Shown: piece by piece, positions 36,879 through 45,230 of the stretch
Position numbering within the stretch: the stretch's first letter is position 1
How the letters are laid out: each line of letters starts with the position of its first letter
NCBI RefSeq assembly: GCF_004569505.1
Contig: NZ_SPPK01000001.1
Span: forward strand, 62,001 to 126,000
Direction: 5' to 3'
DNA: 64,000 nucleotides
Source: Dysgonomonas mossii
Lineage (GTDB): Bacteria > Bacteroidota > Bacteroidia > Bacteroidales > Dysgonomonadaceae
Program-made: the position numbers and the translations under genes
Notes under the pieces: model-generated
Seen by the model: the letters and a program-made list of their open reading frames with translations, nothing else
Told to the model about the DNA's origin: nothing
The model's database searches: none

Positions 36879-37157
36879 TTAGTTTCCATCCCACAAAAAA
36901 GGTGTTCCTTTAGGTGTAGACAACTTATAGTCTTCAATATTGAAGTCTTCGCCATTTGCAAGCATTAGGTCTGCTAATGTTCCAGCTTCATCTTGATCGT
37001 ATATATTTACATATACATCGTTTTCCACGTATTCCACGTCGTCTATAACTTTAAAAGAATCGTCGTCCCCAGTCAAGAAATAAACTTGTTTTTGACGTTG
37101 CTCTTCACTCATATTATTTATCCGCTCTTGCAGATCATTCCATGTAAATTTTTTCAT
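36879..37157 (-). CDS. Prophage hypothetical protein
   Basis: This 92-residue acidic protein begins MKKFTWNDLQERINNMSEEQRQ (split: KKFTWNDLQE, then MSEEQRQKQVYF) and has a beta-rich centre (FKVIDDVEYVENDVYVNIYD). Similar small proteins occur in Bacteroidales mobile elements, but no function is known. Confidence 0.68.
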   Translation of the reverse strand: MKKFTWNDLQERINNMSEEQRQKQVYFLTGDDDSFKVIDDVEYVENDVYVNIYDQDEAGTLADLMLANGEDFNIEDYKLSTPKGTPFLWDGN

Positions 37158-37217
37158 ATCTATTTTTCTTTAAAATTTATACACGTTAATTTGATATGTA
37201 TAGAAAATGTTACTTTA

Positions 37218-37604
37218 CTATACACGTTGGAAGTGTTCTTGAAGTTCGGATAGAGTAGCTTTGTGAACATCCTTCACGATATTACTAGGTATTGAAACTT
37301 CATATCTGAAATCTGATTGATTACGGCAAACCCTTATATTGCCATCTGTAAACCACTGCATATAATCGCTATCATCCCTCATAGCTGTTACGGATCTGAA
37401 TAAATGAGGGTTACCGATGCAGCTTATAGCCTTATGATAAAAATAGTCTGGAATGAAGTTACCTCCAACAGCATAAGAGGAATCATGGAATACGCATATA
37501 TATTTATCTAATTCACTATTGACAACTAGTCCATACCCGACCTTCTCCAACCACTCTCTATTTTCAGGCGTATTGTCGCCGATAACACTGTATCTTAAAC
37601 TCAT
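37218..37604 (-). CDS. Prophage hypothetical protein
   Basis: This 128-residue protein has no recognised domain. It starts at an ATG preceded by AAATAAAATAACT, a leader shared with other genes of this prophage. It contains NTPENREWLEKVGYG near the N-terminus and ATLSELQEHFQRV at the end, suggesting a small globular cytoplasmic protein. Its start is 8 bases from the stop of the gene upstream. Confidence 0.68.
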   Translation of the reverse strand: MSLRYSVIGDNTPENREWLEKVGYGLVVNSELDKYICVFHDSSYAVGGNFIPDYFYHKAISCIGNPHLFRSVTAMRDDSDYMQWFTDGNIRVCRNQSDFRYEVSIPSNIVKDVHKATLSELQEHFQRV

Positions 37605-37611
37605 AGTTATT

Positions 37612-37977
37612 TTATTTTTTAACCCTATGGTAGGTATGCATTATTCTGGGTTTTTCTTCAACTATGCCGACACCCATGCCTTCATCAAAATAATCATTAA
37701 GTACTTTATCCAGTTCAGACCATCCAATTAGATCACCGTATATTTCCAGATTTTCGTCATATCCTCCTAAAGATATATTTTCGACATCTTCATCTGTAAA
37801 TTTATCTGGATTTGCTTCAAAGAAAATTTGTAACGATTTAGATAATTTAGATACCCATTTATCCGGATATGATATACCTTCCACATGTCCATATCCATTA
37901 TCTAATTGAATAGCTTGCATTATATGCCTTGCTATTACTTTATAATCCTTATTATTTAATTCTATTCCTTGTTTCAT
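37612..37977 (-). CDS. Prophage hypothetical protein
   Basis: This 121-residue, mildly acidic protein starts MKQGIELNNKDYKVIARHIM and has a repeated helix pattern rich in Asp and Leu. No domain is recognised. It shares the short intergenic spacing of its neighbours. The divergent plus-strand gene at 38040 starts 63 bases away, so its promoter lies in that gap or it is read through from upstream. Confidence 0.65.
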   Translation of the reverse strand: MKQGIELNNKDYKVIARHIMQAIQLDNGYGHVEGISYPDKWVSKLSKSLQIFFEANPDKFTDEDVENISLGGYDENLEIYGDLIGWSELDKVLNDYFDEGMGVGIVEEKPRIMHTYHRVKK

Positions 37978-38012
37978 TTCTTCTCTATTTAATGTGATTT
38001 AATTATTTTATA

Positions 38013-38020
38013 TATATTTG
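38013..38020 (+). promoter_or_regulatory. Candidate -7 element for the small membrane protein gene
   Basis: TATATTTG (TAnnTTTG) lies 20 bases before the ATG at 38040. It supports independent rightward transcription of that gene within the leftward early region. Confidence 0.5.
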
Positions 38021-38039
38021 TTTACTAAAATTTAATACG

Positions 38040-38288
38040 ATGAATCGATTTAGAAATAAAACTCCTATAGAGCGTGTCAATGATCCCAACGACCCTTACG
38101 ATTTAGATGATTTTGATAGAGATACCCACGGCGATAACGACTTATTGAGCAACTCTATTGAATTTCGAAATATAATGGACTACCAGGAGACTAAGAGAAG
38201 ATCTGATATTCAATTTCGGAGAGACAATACAGCATTTATTATATCTATAATCGCTCTTATTGTGGCTCTTATTGCTTTATTTCGTTGA
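38040..38288 (+). CDS. Small tail-anchored membrane protein in prophage
   Basis: This 82-residue protein has a highly charged N-terminal part (PNDPYDLDDFDRDTHGDNDL), a basic stretch, and a single C-terminal membrane helix (residues 63-81, TAFIISIIALIVALIALF). It is the only plus-strand gene inside the early region and has its own promoter-like site, so it may be expressed in the lysogen. The function is unknown; a membrane-acting exclusion protein is one guess. Confidence 0.65.
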   Translation: MNRFRNKTPIERVNDPNDPYDLDDFDRDTHGDNDLLSNSIEFRNIMDYQETKRRSDIQFRRDNTAFIISIIALIVALIALFR

Positions 38289-38308
38289 TTCTGAAACTTT
38301 TTCTATGT

Positions 38309-38608
38309 CTAGTATTTATTCGTGAGCAAATCTGGGTTGTCAATTATGTTTCCTATGATATATTTACCCTCGTCATTTATATATTTTTGAGTCAACAAGC
38401 CACAATCGAATGGCTTAACAACAATATCCTGAGCCATAAACAAGTACTGTATATATCCATTTATCGCATTATTATATAACACTATATGGCGGCAAGGCCT
38501 ACCTCGTTCATCCACAACCTCTATGATATCTCCGTTGGATAACTCTTTGCCCTTGATGTCTACAAGTGTATTGCTTTCAATCTTTATTTTTATAGCACAT
38601 GATCCCAT
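38309..38608 (-). CDS. Prophage hypothetical protein
   Basis: This 99-residue protein begins MGSCAIKIKIESNTLVDIKG and contains LSNGDIIEVVDERGRPCRHIV, a small beta-barrel-like pattern. It starts 8 bases after the ASCH gene ends. No family is recognised. Confidence 0.62.
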   Translation of the reverse strand: MGSCAIKIKIESNTLVDIKGKELSNGDIIEVVDERGRPCRHIVLYNNAINGYIQYLFMAQDIVVKPFDCGLLTQKYINDEGKYIIGNIIDNPDLLTNKY

Positions 38609-38616
38609 ATCGTCTA

Positions 38617-39237
38617 TTATTTTGTTAATGGGTGTATACTTTTACCTTTCAGGTGCTCGTTACAGTTCCAGAGATTCAAATTCCCTTTAACGTTTACAAT
38701 CGGAGTCTCAAACATTACAGGATTTGCAAGTATCCAGTGATAATGTCCGGGTATCGCCCAAATAGAAGAGCTATTTTCAGTTATGGCGACAAGATCGACG
38801 TGTCCGATTATGGCCGAATACATCATCTGAGTATCTTTCAGTAGTGTGCCAATTAGAGGAATATCCGAAACTATCTCTTGTTGACTCTCCGTCAAACTAT
38901 ATATTGACTTTTTCTTCGTTCCACAAGCATGAATATATATCCTACCTCTATAACTAGTTTCCCATGATCTATTTTCAACGTCTTTTATCCCCAATACTTC
39001 CAGTAGGGCGAATGGCTGTTGTACCGACAGAGCCTTTGGTTTTCGCTCATGCGCCTCTCTAAGTATATTGTCAGTTGAGTATACATCGCCTATCTTTGTA
39101 TTGTTAGCCTCAGCTTCAGTGTTGAATAGTAGGATATGAGTTCTTATCACGCCGTATTGTTTCGATTCAACACGTAAAATCCATTTGTCTTTATATTGCT
39201 GCGGGGTTTTTGACCTATCTGTTATCGTTCTTTCCAT
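38617..39237 (-). CDS. ASCH-domain protein
   Basis: This 206-residue protein has an ASCH-like domain in residues ~70-200: KALSVQQPFALLEVLGIKDVEN followed by RSWETSYRGRIYIHA and IIGHVDLVAI. ASCH folds resemble PUA domains and bind RNA or modified bases; phage members are often associated with nucleic-acid metabolism. The first 70 residues are a separate beta-rich segment. Its start overlaps the preceding gene by 23 bases. Whether it acts as an RNA binder or an amidohydrolase-type enzyme cannot be told. Confidence 0.78.
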   Translation of the reverse strand: MERTITDRSKTPQQYKDKWILRVESKQYGVIRTHILLFNTEAEANNTKIGDVYSTDNILREAHERKPKALSVQQPFALLEVLGIKDVENRSWETSYRGRIYIHACGTKKKSIYSLTESQQEIVSDIPLIGTLLKDTQMMYSAIIGHVDLVAITENSSSIWAIPGHYHWILANPVMFETPIVNVKGNLNLWNCNEHLKGKSIHPLTK

Positions 39238-39499
39238 TATTGTCTCTTTTAAATTGTTCTTTTACTTCTCCTGTAGATTGCCATTCTATACTTGCTACAG
39301 CTTGTATCAATCCTGTACCCTTGCACATAACACAAGCTTCAAAACCCTCTTCTTTTGGCGGGCCATCACGATACATCCCTCCTGTACCTTTGCATGATGT
39401 ACATTCATACACCTTTGTTTTAACAACCTCTTTTCTTGATGCTGGCCAGTACAGAGATATAGGAGGATTTATTTCTATTATTTCTCTTATCTTACTCAT
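39215..39499 (-). CDS. DnaJ-type zinc-finger protein
   Basis: This 94-residue protein carries two CxxCxGxG motifs (CTSCKGTG and CVMCKGTG, separated by 21 residues), the paired knuckles that bind one zinc in DnaJ cysteine-rich domains. There is no J domain. The rest is charged. Such small proteins in phage early regions are usually without a known role. It is coupled to the next gene by overlap, and its start lies one base after a small upstream gene. Confidence 0.75.
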   Translation of the reverse strand: MSKIREIIEINPPISLYWPASRKEVVKTKVYECTSCKGTGGMYRDGPPKEEGFEACVMCKGTGLIQAVASIEWQSTGEVKEQFKRDNNGKNDNR

Positions 39500-39500
39500 T

Positions 39501-39662
39501 TTATTTATCGTTTTTAGTTTCTTCTTTATCTATGTCTATTTCTGCAATCTCGATCATGTGTACACCTGTAATCTTACACAGCAATCTTATAATATCTCTT
39601 ATATGAATTTTCGATGTGTCTGATATTTCGTTACAATAAATCGAGAGTACAATCTTTTTCAT
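39501..39662 (-). CDS. Small prophage protein, 53 residues
   Basis: The frame encodes MKKIVLSIYCNEISD... and ends EETKNDK, with a hydrophobic N-terminus and an acidic end (IEIAEIDIDKEE). Both ends fit tightly: the next gene starts 2 bases after this stop, and the start overlaps the preceding small frame by one base (TAATG). Context rather than homology supports it. Confidence 0.55.
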   Translation of the reverse strand: MKKIVLSIYCNEISDTSKIHIRDIIRLLCKITGVHMIEIAEIDIDKEETKNDK

Positions 39663-39787
39663 TATTCGGTCTTTTTGATTTCCCTCTTGGAAGCCTTACG
39701 GCTTTCCCTTTCGGGAAATATACGACAAGCTACCAACCTGTTATGGATGTTATAATAGTTGCCATGAAAAACATTTTGTTTATCCAT
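39662..39787 (-). CDS. Very small basic prophage protein, 41 residues
   Basis: A frame starting MDKQNVFHGNYYNIHN and ending SKREIKKTE. Its stop overlaps the next ATG by one base, which favours translation coupling. It is rich in Arg and Lys. A second short frame in another register (39749-39830, approximate) competes, so confidence is low. Confidence 0.35.
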   Translation of the reverse strand: MDKQNVFHGNYYNIHNRLVACRIFPERESRKASKREIKKTE

Positions 39788-39852
39788 TTATAGCCATCTG
39801 TATTCACTGATTTTTGTATCTGTTTCATATATAATTATTTACGATTTTAATG

Positions 39853-40824
39853 TCAATTGCGTATTTCCTCATTTCTTAGGATAGTATGATACACTCCTAA
39901 CAAGTGCCTGTATTCCTTTTCCTCATCGCTCTGAATGAACCGGATTTCTTTCTTGATTATATCCCATTCATTGCAGATAAATTCTCTTATATTTCTATAC
40001 TCCCAGTCTTTCAGAGATCCGTTTTTATGCCTCTCTTTTGCCTGTGCCAGTACTGCATCTTTACCGAGCTCTATAATCTGCATACATAGATGCTGCCTGG
40101 CTCTCCCTGTACCTTTCGGCGTGATAATATCTTGTTCAAATTGGATTGTCCTCCAATCACGGAAAAATGACTCAACTAACTTTTTAAGATTATCCGGCTT
40201 AAAGAAATTATTTACCATACAATTCTCCTGCCTTCTGTATACAGTTTCTATCCTCAATATATTTGCATCAGGAATGATCTTTCGTTTCCGATCCATAGAC
40301 TCAAAAACCTTATCGTATACTTTGAAGTATTTTCGGGCGTCCTTGTGGAATAGTGTTGTCTTCATGCGCTCATCTTTGTATCTGGCATTCACATACAGCT
40401 GCTTTTCATCTCCCGACGGGCCTATACTTTTCATCTTACTTAAAAAATAGTTACAATCCCTAGATACGTCGATATTCAAACCTATTTCGTAACCATATAT
40501 CCTCAGATTGTCTATACTTACATCTTTTTCGAGTAATAGATGATTGATAGATTGTTTAGCCTCAGCCATCGAGAACATGTTATAATTGTTTCTTTCCCGG
40601 CCTGATATCTCATTGAAAAACTTATGCAGACTACACTCCATCTTTAGCTTTTTATTTGTCTCTATCCGTATGAATACTCCTTTATCTTGAGAGAAATTTT
40701 TAGTTGCCAGGTTGTCGTAAAAGACTACTCCATCTTTAGAGTTTGTTTGGAGATGGTTTTTTGCGACGATTGAGCTAATTTCATTATCTGATAATGGTTT
40801 TACCAGTGTGATTAAATCAATCAT
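39853..40824 (-). CDS. Replication-initiator-like protein (phage gene II/X-type suspected)
   Basis: This 323-residue protein begins MIDLITLVKPL and contains CSLHKFFNEISG, YGYEIGLNIDV, YVNARYKDE and ILRIETVYRRQENC, a spacing that recalls rolling-circle initiators of the phage gene II/X or CRI group and related Bacteroidota proteins. I do not see a textbook HUH motif, so the assignment is tentative. The start codon directly follows the stop of the HTH gene and has a rare purine-rich leader (GGGGAGG), a Shine-Dalgarno-like site in a genome that mostly lacks them. The HTH-Rep pair is typical of small mobile elements of this phylum. Confidence 0.5.
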   Translation of the reverse strand: MIDLITLVKPLSDNEISSIVAKNHLQTNSKDGVVFYDNLATKNFSQDKGVFIRIETNKKLKMECSLHKFFNEISGRERNNYNMFSMAEAKQSINHLLLEKDVSIDNLRIYGYEIGLNIDVSRDCNYFLSKMKSIGPSGDEKQLYVNARYKDERMKTTLFHKDARKYFKVYDKVFESMDRKRKIIPDANILRIETVYRRQENCMVNNFFKPDNLKKLVESFFRDWRTIQFEQDIITPKGTGRARQHLCMQIIELGKDAVLAQAKERHKNGSLKDWEYRNIREFICNEWDIIKKEIRFIQSDEEKEYRHLLGVYHTILRNEEIRN

Positions 40825-41103
40825 CTACAACCTCCCCTCTTCGATAAGCTTATTGAGACTAGACCTCAATACAAATACTTTTCCCTGTTTCTGTTCATTA
40901 AATGGATGTTGTTCAATTATACCATTCTGTACATACCTCTGATATGTACTTCTGCTTATCCTTAGAATTTTACACGCCTCGCTAGGCGTTAATATTTCGT
41001 TTTCTTTCTCCTCTAGTAGCTTAGAGAGCTTTTCTTCTATCCTCATCCAGATAGATTGAGCCTCCCGCCACTCTTTTGCTGAAACGGTTATATTGTTTTC
41101 CAT
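40825..41103 (-). CDS. Helix-turn-helix protein (excisionase-like)
   Basis: This 92-residue protein has a helical N-terminus and a DNA-binding domain of the HTH_17/excisionase type: LTPSEACKILRISRSTYQRY (residues 39-58), then the wing region GKVFVLRSSLNKLIEEGRL. It lies between the helicase-methyltransferase and the initiator-like gene and directly abuts the latter. It may control copy number or excision. A second HTH_17 protein is encoded at 47214-47507. Confidence 0.85.
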   Translation of the reverse strand: MENNITVSAKEWREAQSIWMRIEEKLSKLLEEKENEILTPSEACKILRISRSTYQRYVQNGIIEQHPFNEQKQGKVFVLRSSLNKLIEEGRL

Positions 41104-41118
41104 AATTTATAATTATTC

Positions 41119-43638
41119 TCATATCGTCTCTATTTCCATTAAGTCAAACAATGTCGGTGCGGATGCTTTCATTTCCGCTTCACGCATATAGCCTAACCCA
41201 TCTATCCAATAGTCATAATTAAGTTCAGTCACGAAGGCTTTTCTCTTCTTTTTCAGAGCGCAATAACCAACTGTACCGATACCTCCAAATGGCTCGTATA
41301 TCTCATCTCCTTCGTTACTATATCTATCTATCAGCCTATCGACTATATCTATCTGCAAGGGACATATATGATTTTGCTTGTTATGCTGTGTCTGACGAGT
41401 ATTAAGTGTCTTCATTCTCGCTACATCATCCCACACCATCGGATGATCTGTTGTCGGGTCTATAGCCATAAATGTACGTGGTAGAATATTTATTCTATCC
41501 ATCATTTCGGCAATCTCTACATGTCGCTCATAATTGTATACATTGTTTCTATCAAAATCCTTGAATAGTAACCTAACCTGATCTATTTTCATATTGGAAA
41601 TATGCTCGGCTGTCAACAATGTATTTCCAGATGATTTCCAGAACGCATGCGCATCTACTTGCCATCTTGCCAAAGAATATGATTCCGGGTCTTTAACTAC
41701 CGGTATATCTGCGTATGCCTTGCTTTTATTGGTTTGCGGTTTGCGGAACAATAATACATATTCAGGACAACCGACGCCCATTTTCGAGCCATCTTTACAC
41801 ATCTCTGTATATCCAAGTCTGTAAGTTTGGTTATTTTCCCTTACTACATCGGTAACTACTGTTATCATTCCCATAAATTCAAATCCGTGCTTTATATAAT
41901 GAAAAATACACATGGCATGAAAAGGATCTATTGTTGGCATCCCTGTACCTGTAGCGTTTCCGAATAGCACACGATCTTTAACGTGGATACAGGCTAGTCG
42001 TCCCGGTTGCAAGATCCTATACATCTCCGGTGTTAAGAAATCCATCTGCTGAAAAAATTTATCATTATTGATATTATGCCCGAAATCGTTATAAGTTGGT
42101 GTGTATTCGTAATGATTAGAGAATGGGATAGATGTAATTACTAACCCTGAAGAATTATCCTTCTTTTTAAAAGCCTCTAATACACAATCATTGTTAACAG
42201 ATATAAATTCCGTGCCCTTATATTCTTCACGACTGGCAAACATCCATCGCATCATTTTTTCTTGTGCATCCAGTCCGTAAAGTCCGTATTTGCGTACTAT
42301 TTCGGCCATATTATCCACGAGTTTATTGTGTTGTTCCCATTTCAGGATGAAATCCTGATAAATCTTGCTTTCAGATTCAGCATATACCAGATATAGATGT
42401 ACATTGTATTTCTGCATGAAACGCCAAATACGATGTATAGCTTGGAATTTATCGTGGAATTTATCGTCAATTATCATTATTGCTTTATGACAATAATATT
42501 GGAAGTTTAAACCCTCTCCCAGCATCGAGGGTTTTGCAGCTAGATATTTCAAACGACCATTCTTAAAGTCGTCAATAATGATGTCGGCCTCCTCATCCTT
42601 TTGTGTGCCATATACGGCTTTACATTCAGGGATGGCTTTACAGATGGCGTGTCGTTCAGCTTCCAAGTCGTGCCATATCAAGAAATGATCATCTTTGTTT
42701 TCAGGCCGGGCCAGTATCTCTACTATACGATCTACTTTAGCATCTAGGTTATCTCTTCTTTCCTTTGCTTTTCCCCGGAAATCCTTTGTTGAGGCTTCAC
42801 GTAACATTTTAACCTGTCCGTCCTTATTTACACCTGCTGTAGAGTTATCTACATTAACAACTTCTTCATAGGCTATCAAATCCGGCAATTCGTAACCCTC
42901 GTCAGAATATCCGAGATCAGAAGGTTTTGTCAAAAACAACGCCCATGTTGACATCCATAACCAGAACTCCTCTTCTTTGTGATCGTATAGTGTCAGATTG
43001 TTCGCTTTTGTGCTGTCACGTTTAAAGAATCTAGTTAAAGCTTGCCCCGTATCCATAATTCCTAGATACCCTGCATAATGTATTAGCTCTTTATACCTAT
43101 TCGGAGATGGTGTTGCAGTAGCTACAAATCTATAAGGTACTGTCGAAAATTTAGGTAGAAACTCTTGATATGTTTTTGTACCGTAATCTCGTAATACCGA
43201 AGCCTCATCAAGTGATGTCATTATGAAATAATCCGGCATTATATCTCCATCCCGGACACGTTCATAATTAGCTATCATTATGTCCGTTTTGCAGTCTATT
43301 ACATCAGTCATGTATCTCACATAGGTTACATCCATATTAAGATGTTCTTTAGCCTGAGCTTTAAACTCTATAACGACACGTTTAGGACATACAATAAGAG
43401 CCTTACCCCCCTTGTGTGCTATTATAAGCCTTGCTATTTCCAATTGGGTTACTGTTTTCTGTAACCCGAATGATGAAAATATAGCCCGGCATCCTCCCTT
43501 TATGGCCCATTGTACAGTATCTTTCACATGTGGATATAATGTAGGTGTTAATTCGCTTTTTTCTACATCAAATCCTGTTTGGCTACTGACTGCCATTTTT
43601 AAGGAAAGAAAATTTATATATTCCTCTTCTCTTGTCAT
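41119..43638 (-). CDS. SNF2-like helicase fused to a DNA methyltransferase
   Basis: This 839-residue phage protein has two halves. Residues 1-470 form a superfamily 2 helicase: motif I SSFGLQKT (55-62), motif II DEAS (144-147), motif III TATPSPN (174-180), and a motif VI region AIHRIWRFMQK. Residues 500-830 form an N6-adenine or N4-cytosine methyltransferase of the beta order: catalytic motif IV appears as TSIPF (about 505) and the AdoMet-binding motif I as EPFGGIGTVGYCAL (about 780). It may methylate phage DNA while moving along it, protecting against host restriction. Walker A has Gln in place of Gly, and motif IV is not the usual DPPY or SPPF. Confidence 0.85.
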   Translation of the reverse strand: MTREEEYINFLSLKMAVSSQTGFDVEKSELTPTLYPHVKDTVQWAIKGGCRAIFSSFGLQKTVTQLEIARLIIAHKGGKALIVCPKRVVIEFKAQAKEHLNMDVTYVRYMTDVIDCKTDIMIANYERVRDGDIMPDYFIMTSLDEASVLRDYGTKTYQEFLPKFSTVPYRFVATATPSPNRYKELIHYAGYLGIMDTGQALTRFFKRDSTKANNLTLYDHKEEEFWLWMSTWALFLTKPSDLGYSDEGYELPDLIAYEEVVNVDNSTAGVNKDGQVKMLREASTKDFRGKAKERRDNLDAKVDRIVEILARPENKDDHFLIWHDLEAERHAICKAIPECKAVYGTQKDEEADIIIDDFKNGRLKYLAAKPSMLGEGLNFQYYCHKAIMIIDDKFHDKFQAIHRIWRFMQKYNVHLYLVYAESESKIYQDFILKWEQHNKLVDNMAEIVRKYGLYGLDAQEKMMRWMFASREEYKGTEFISVNNDCVLEAFKKKDNSSGLVITSIPFSNHYEYTPTYNDFGHNINNDKFFQQMDFLTPEMYRILQPGRLACIHVKDRVLFGNATGTGMPTIDPFHAMCIFHYIKHGFEFMGMITVVTDVVRENNQTYRLGYTEMCKDGSKMGVGCPEYVLLFRKPQTNKSKAYADIPVVKDPESYSLARWQVDAHAFWKSSGNTLLTAEHISNMKIDQVRLLFKDFDRNNVYNYERHVEIAEMMDRINILPRTFMAIDPTTDHPMVWDDVARMKTLNTRQTQHNKQNHICPLQIDIVDRLIDRYSNEGDEIYEPFGGIGTVGYCALKKKRKAFVTELNYDYWIDGLGYMREAEMKASAPTLFDLMEIETI

Positions 43639-43642
43639 ATCC

Positions 43643-44791
43643 TTATCTTAGTATTAAGGGCATTGATAATAAAGTTAAATCGCAATCCTCATCATTTATT
43701 TCCGGCTTTACAAGAATAGGCCTTTCAGGTGCTGAAAATGCCAGTATTGCATTTCCATATATAACAGACAATATATCTATCATTTGAGAGCCGCTAAACC
43801 CTATTGTTATTTCCATATTGCTGCTAACCTCTACAATCTCTTTTGCAGATTTATTACTAAACTCATCCGATGTAGACAATGAGCAGTCTATCATTCCTGT
43901 TTCTAATTTTATAAGAGCAACGAGGGGGTTTGCAACTATCAACAACCTATTTATGATAGAAGCAAGAGCTTTGCTATCTATCATTATTTCAATATTATTA
44001 TCAGATGGAAATATACTGTTGTAGTTAGGGTAACGACCTTCAGCCAGCCTTGACGTTATTTTTAGGCTACCTGCCGACATATTCACGTTTGTTTTATTCG
44101 ACGTTACTTTCACATCAATATCTGACAGTCCTTCCAGTGTAGAGGAGCTTATGTTTACTGCATCCAACTTGAATATAAATCCCTCGCATCCCGGACACTT
44201 AACAGATTCGTCCTTGAATCGAGACATATAGGCTCCATTAGTAGCCACAAAAGTTATACAATCTTCTTTTAGATCAAAGAATACAGCTGACTGTGTCGGT
44301 TTCATCGCATCTGTCCCCGCAAATTTTCGTGTCATATTTAAGCCTCTTCTTAATTTTTCTACAGGTATTATGAAAGATTGCCCGGACGTTTCTTTCATTT
44401 TTTCGAAAAACGTTGCATCCATTCCCGGTATAATTGCACTTCCTGACGAGTGGCTAAAAACAATAGTTACACTAGCTGTTCCCTCGTTATGATTTGGAGT
44501 TTTTGTCACTTCAATCGTAACAGGTTGCTCCGGTAGAGTTTTCAGTATGTTTATTATCGATTTATCCACGCAGAATGTAAGCACATTATTAGATTCTATT
44601 ACCTCCATACTTGTCTCTATCTGTATTTCCGTTGTAGATCCTGTCAGGTTTAATTTTTTGTTTTCCAGTAGCTCAAAAAGTATATATGTGTAGATTGGAA
44701 GTGTAGATTTATCCAATACCGATTTACTAACTTTTTGCAATTGGTGTTGAAGCTCATTTTTTGAGACTTTGAATATTGCTTTTTCCTCCAT
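43643..44791 (-). CDS. DNA sliding clamp homologue (DNA polymerase III beta-like)
   Basis: This 382-residue protein resembles DnaN: FKVSKNELQHQLQKVSKSV at the N-terminus, the repeated IPVEKLRRGLNMTRKFAGTD, and a C-terminal LLSMPLILR in place of the usual PMRL end. Length agrees with the three-domain clamp. I use the ATG at 44791 because it is preceded by AATAAAATAACT, shared with other prophage genes; an upstream ATG at 44827 would overlap the previous gene. It may load the phage's own replication proteins or compete with the host clamp. Confidence 0.8.
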   Translation of the reverse strand: MEEKAIFKVSKNELQHQLQKVSKSVLDKSTLPIYTYILFELLENKKLNLTGSTTEIQIETSMEVIESNNVLTFCVDKSIINILKTLPEQPVTIEVTKTPNHNEGTASVTIVFSHSSGSAIIPGMDATFFEKMKETSGQSFIIPVEKLRRGLNMTRKFAGTDAMKPTQSAVFFDLKEDCITFVATNGAYMSRFKDESVKCPGCEGFIFKLDAVNISSSTLEGLSDIDVKVTSNKTNVNMSAGSLKITSRLAEGRYPNYNSIFPSDNNIEIMIDSKALASIINRLLIVANPLVALIKLETGMIDCSLSTSDEFSNKSAKEIVEVSSNMEITIGFSGSQMIDILSVIYGNAILAFSAPERPILVKPEINDEDCDLTLLSMPLILR

Positions 44792-44810
44792 AGTTATTTT
44801 ATTGAAATAT

Positions 44811-45188
44811 TTATATTTTAGCTGCAATGAGTTTCATTAACTCGTCTTTCGGCGTGGGATGATTTACGCCTACCATATCACAAAACAGGTCTTTTAGTTT
44901 ATAGGGGGGGAGTTCGGATAGATGGTCGGGTAATTTACCTGATTCTATCACCTCGTATCCAAGCCCAGATAAATGTTCAACTATATCAGATGTTTCAACT
45001 TCGTCTAAATCCACATCGTCATCATTATCATCGTTTGGAAGTAATCCACGAGAATCCATTTCTTTCATTAATTCGCTATCTGATATTTCACCGAATATTT
45101 CATCTAATTCTATATTCAATTCGGATAGCTCTTCAAGATCTGATATATTATCTATATCTATAATTTTATCTAATCCTATATATCCCAT
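44811..45188 (-). CDS. Acidic prophage hypothetical protein
   Basis: This 125-residue protein is extremely acidic in the first two-thirds (DNDDDVDLDEVETSDI), with a helical C-terminus (KLKDLFCDMVGVNH). Its ATG is preceded by AAATAAAATAACT, the shared leader. Acidic proteins of this size in phages can act as DNA mimics, but nothing else supports that here. It overlaps no neighbour once the clamp starts at 44791. Confidence 0.68.
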   Translation of the reverse strand: MGYIGLDKIIDIDNISDLEELSELNIELDEIFGEISDSELMKEMDSRGLLPNDDNDDDVDLDEVETSDIVEHLSGLGYEVIESGKLPDHLSELPPYKLKDLFCDMVGVNHPTPKDELMKLIAAKI

Positions 45189-45230
45189 AGTTATTTTATT
45201 TGTGCCCTACCCGAAAGTAGGGCGATGTTA

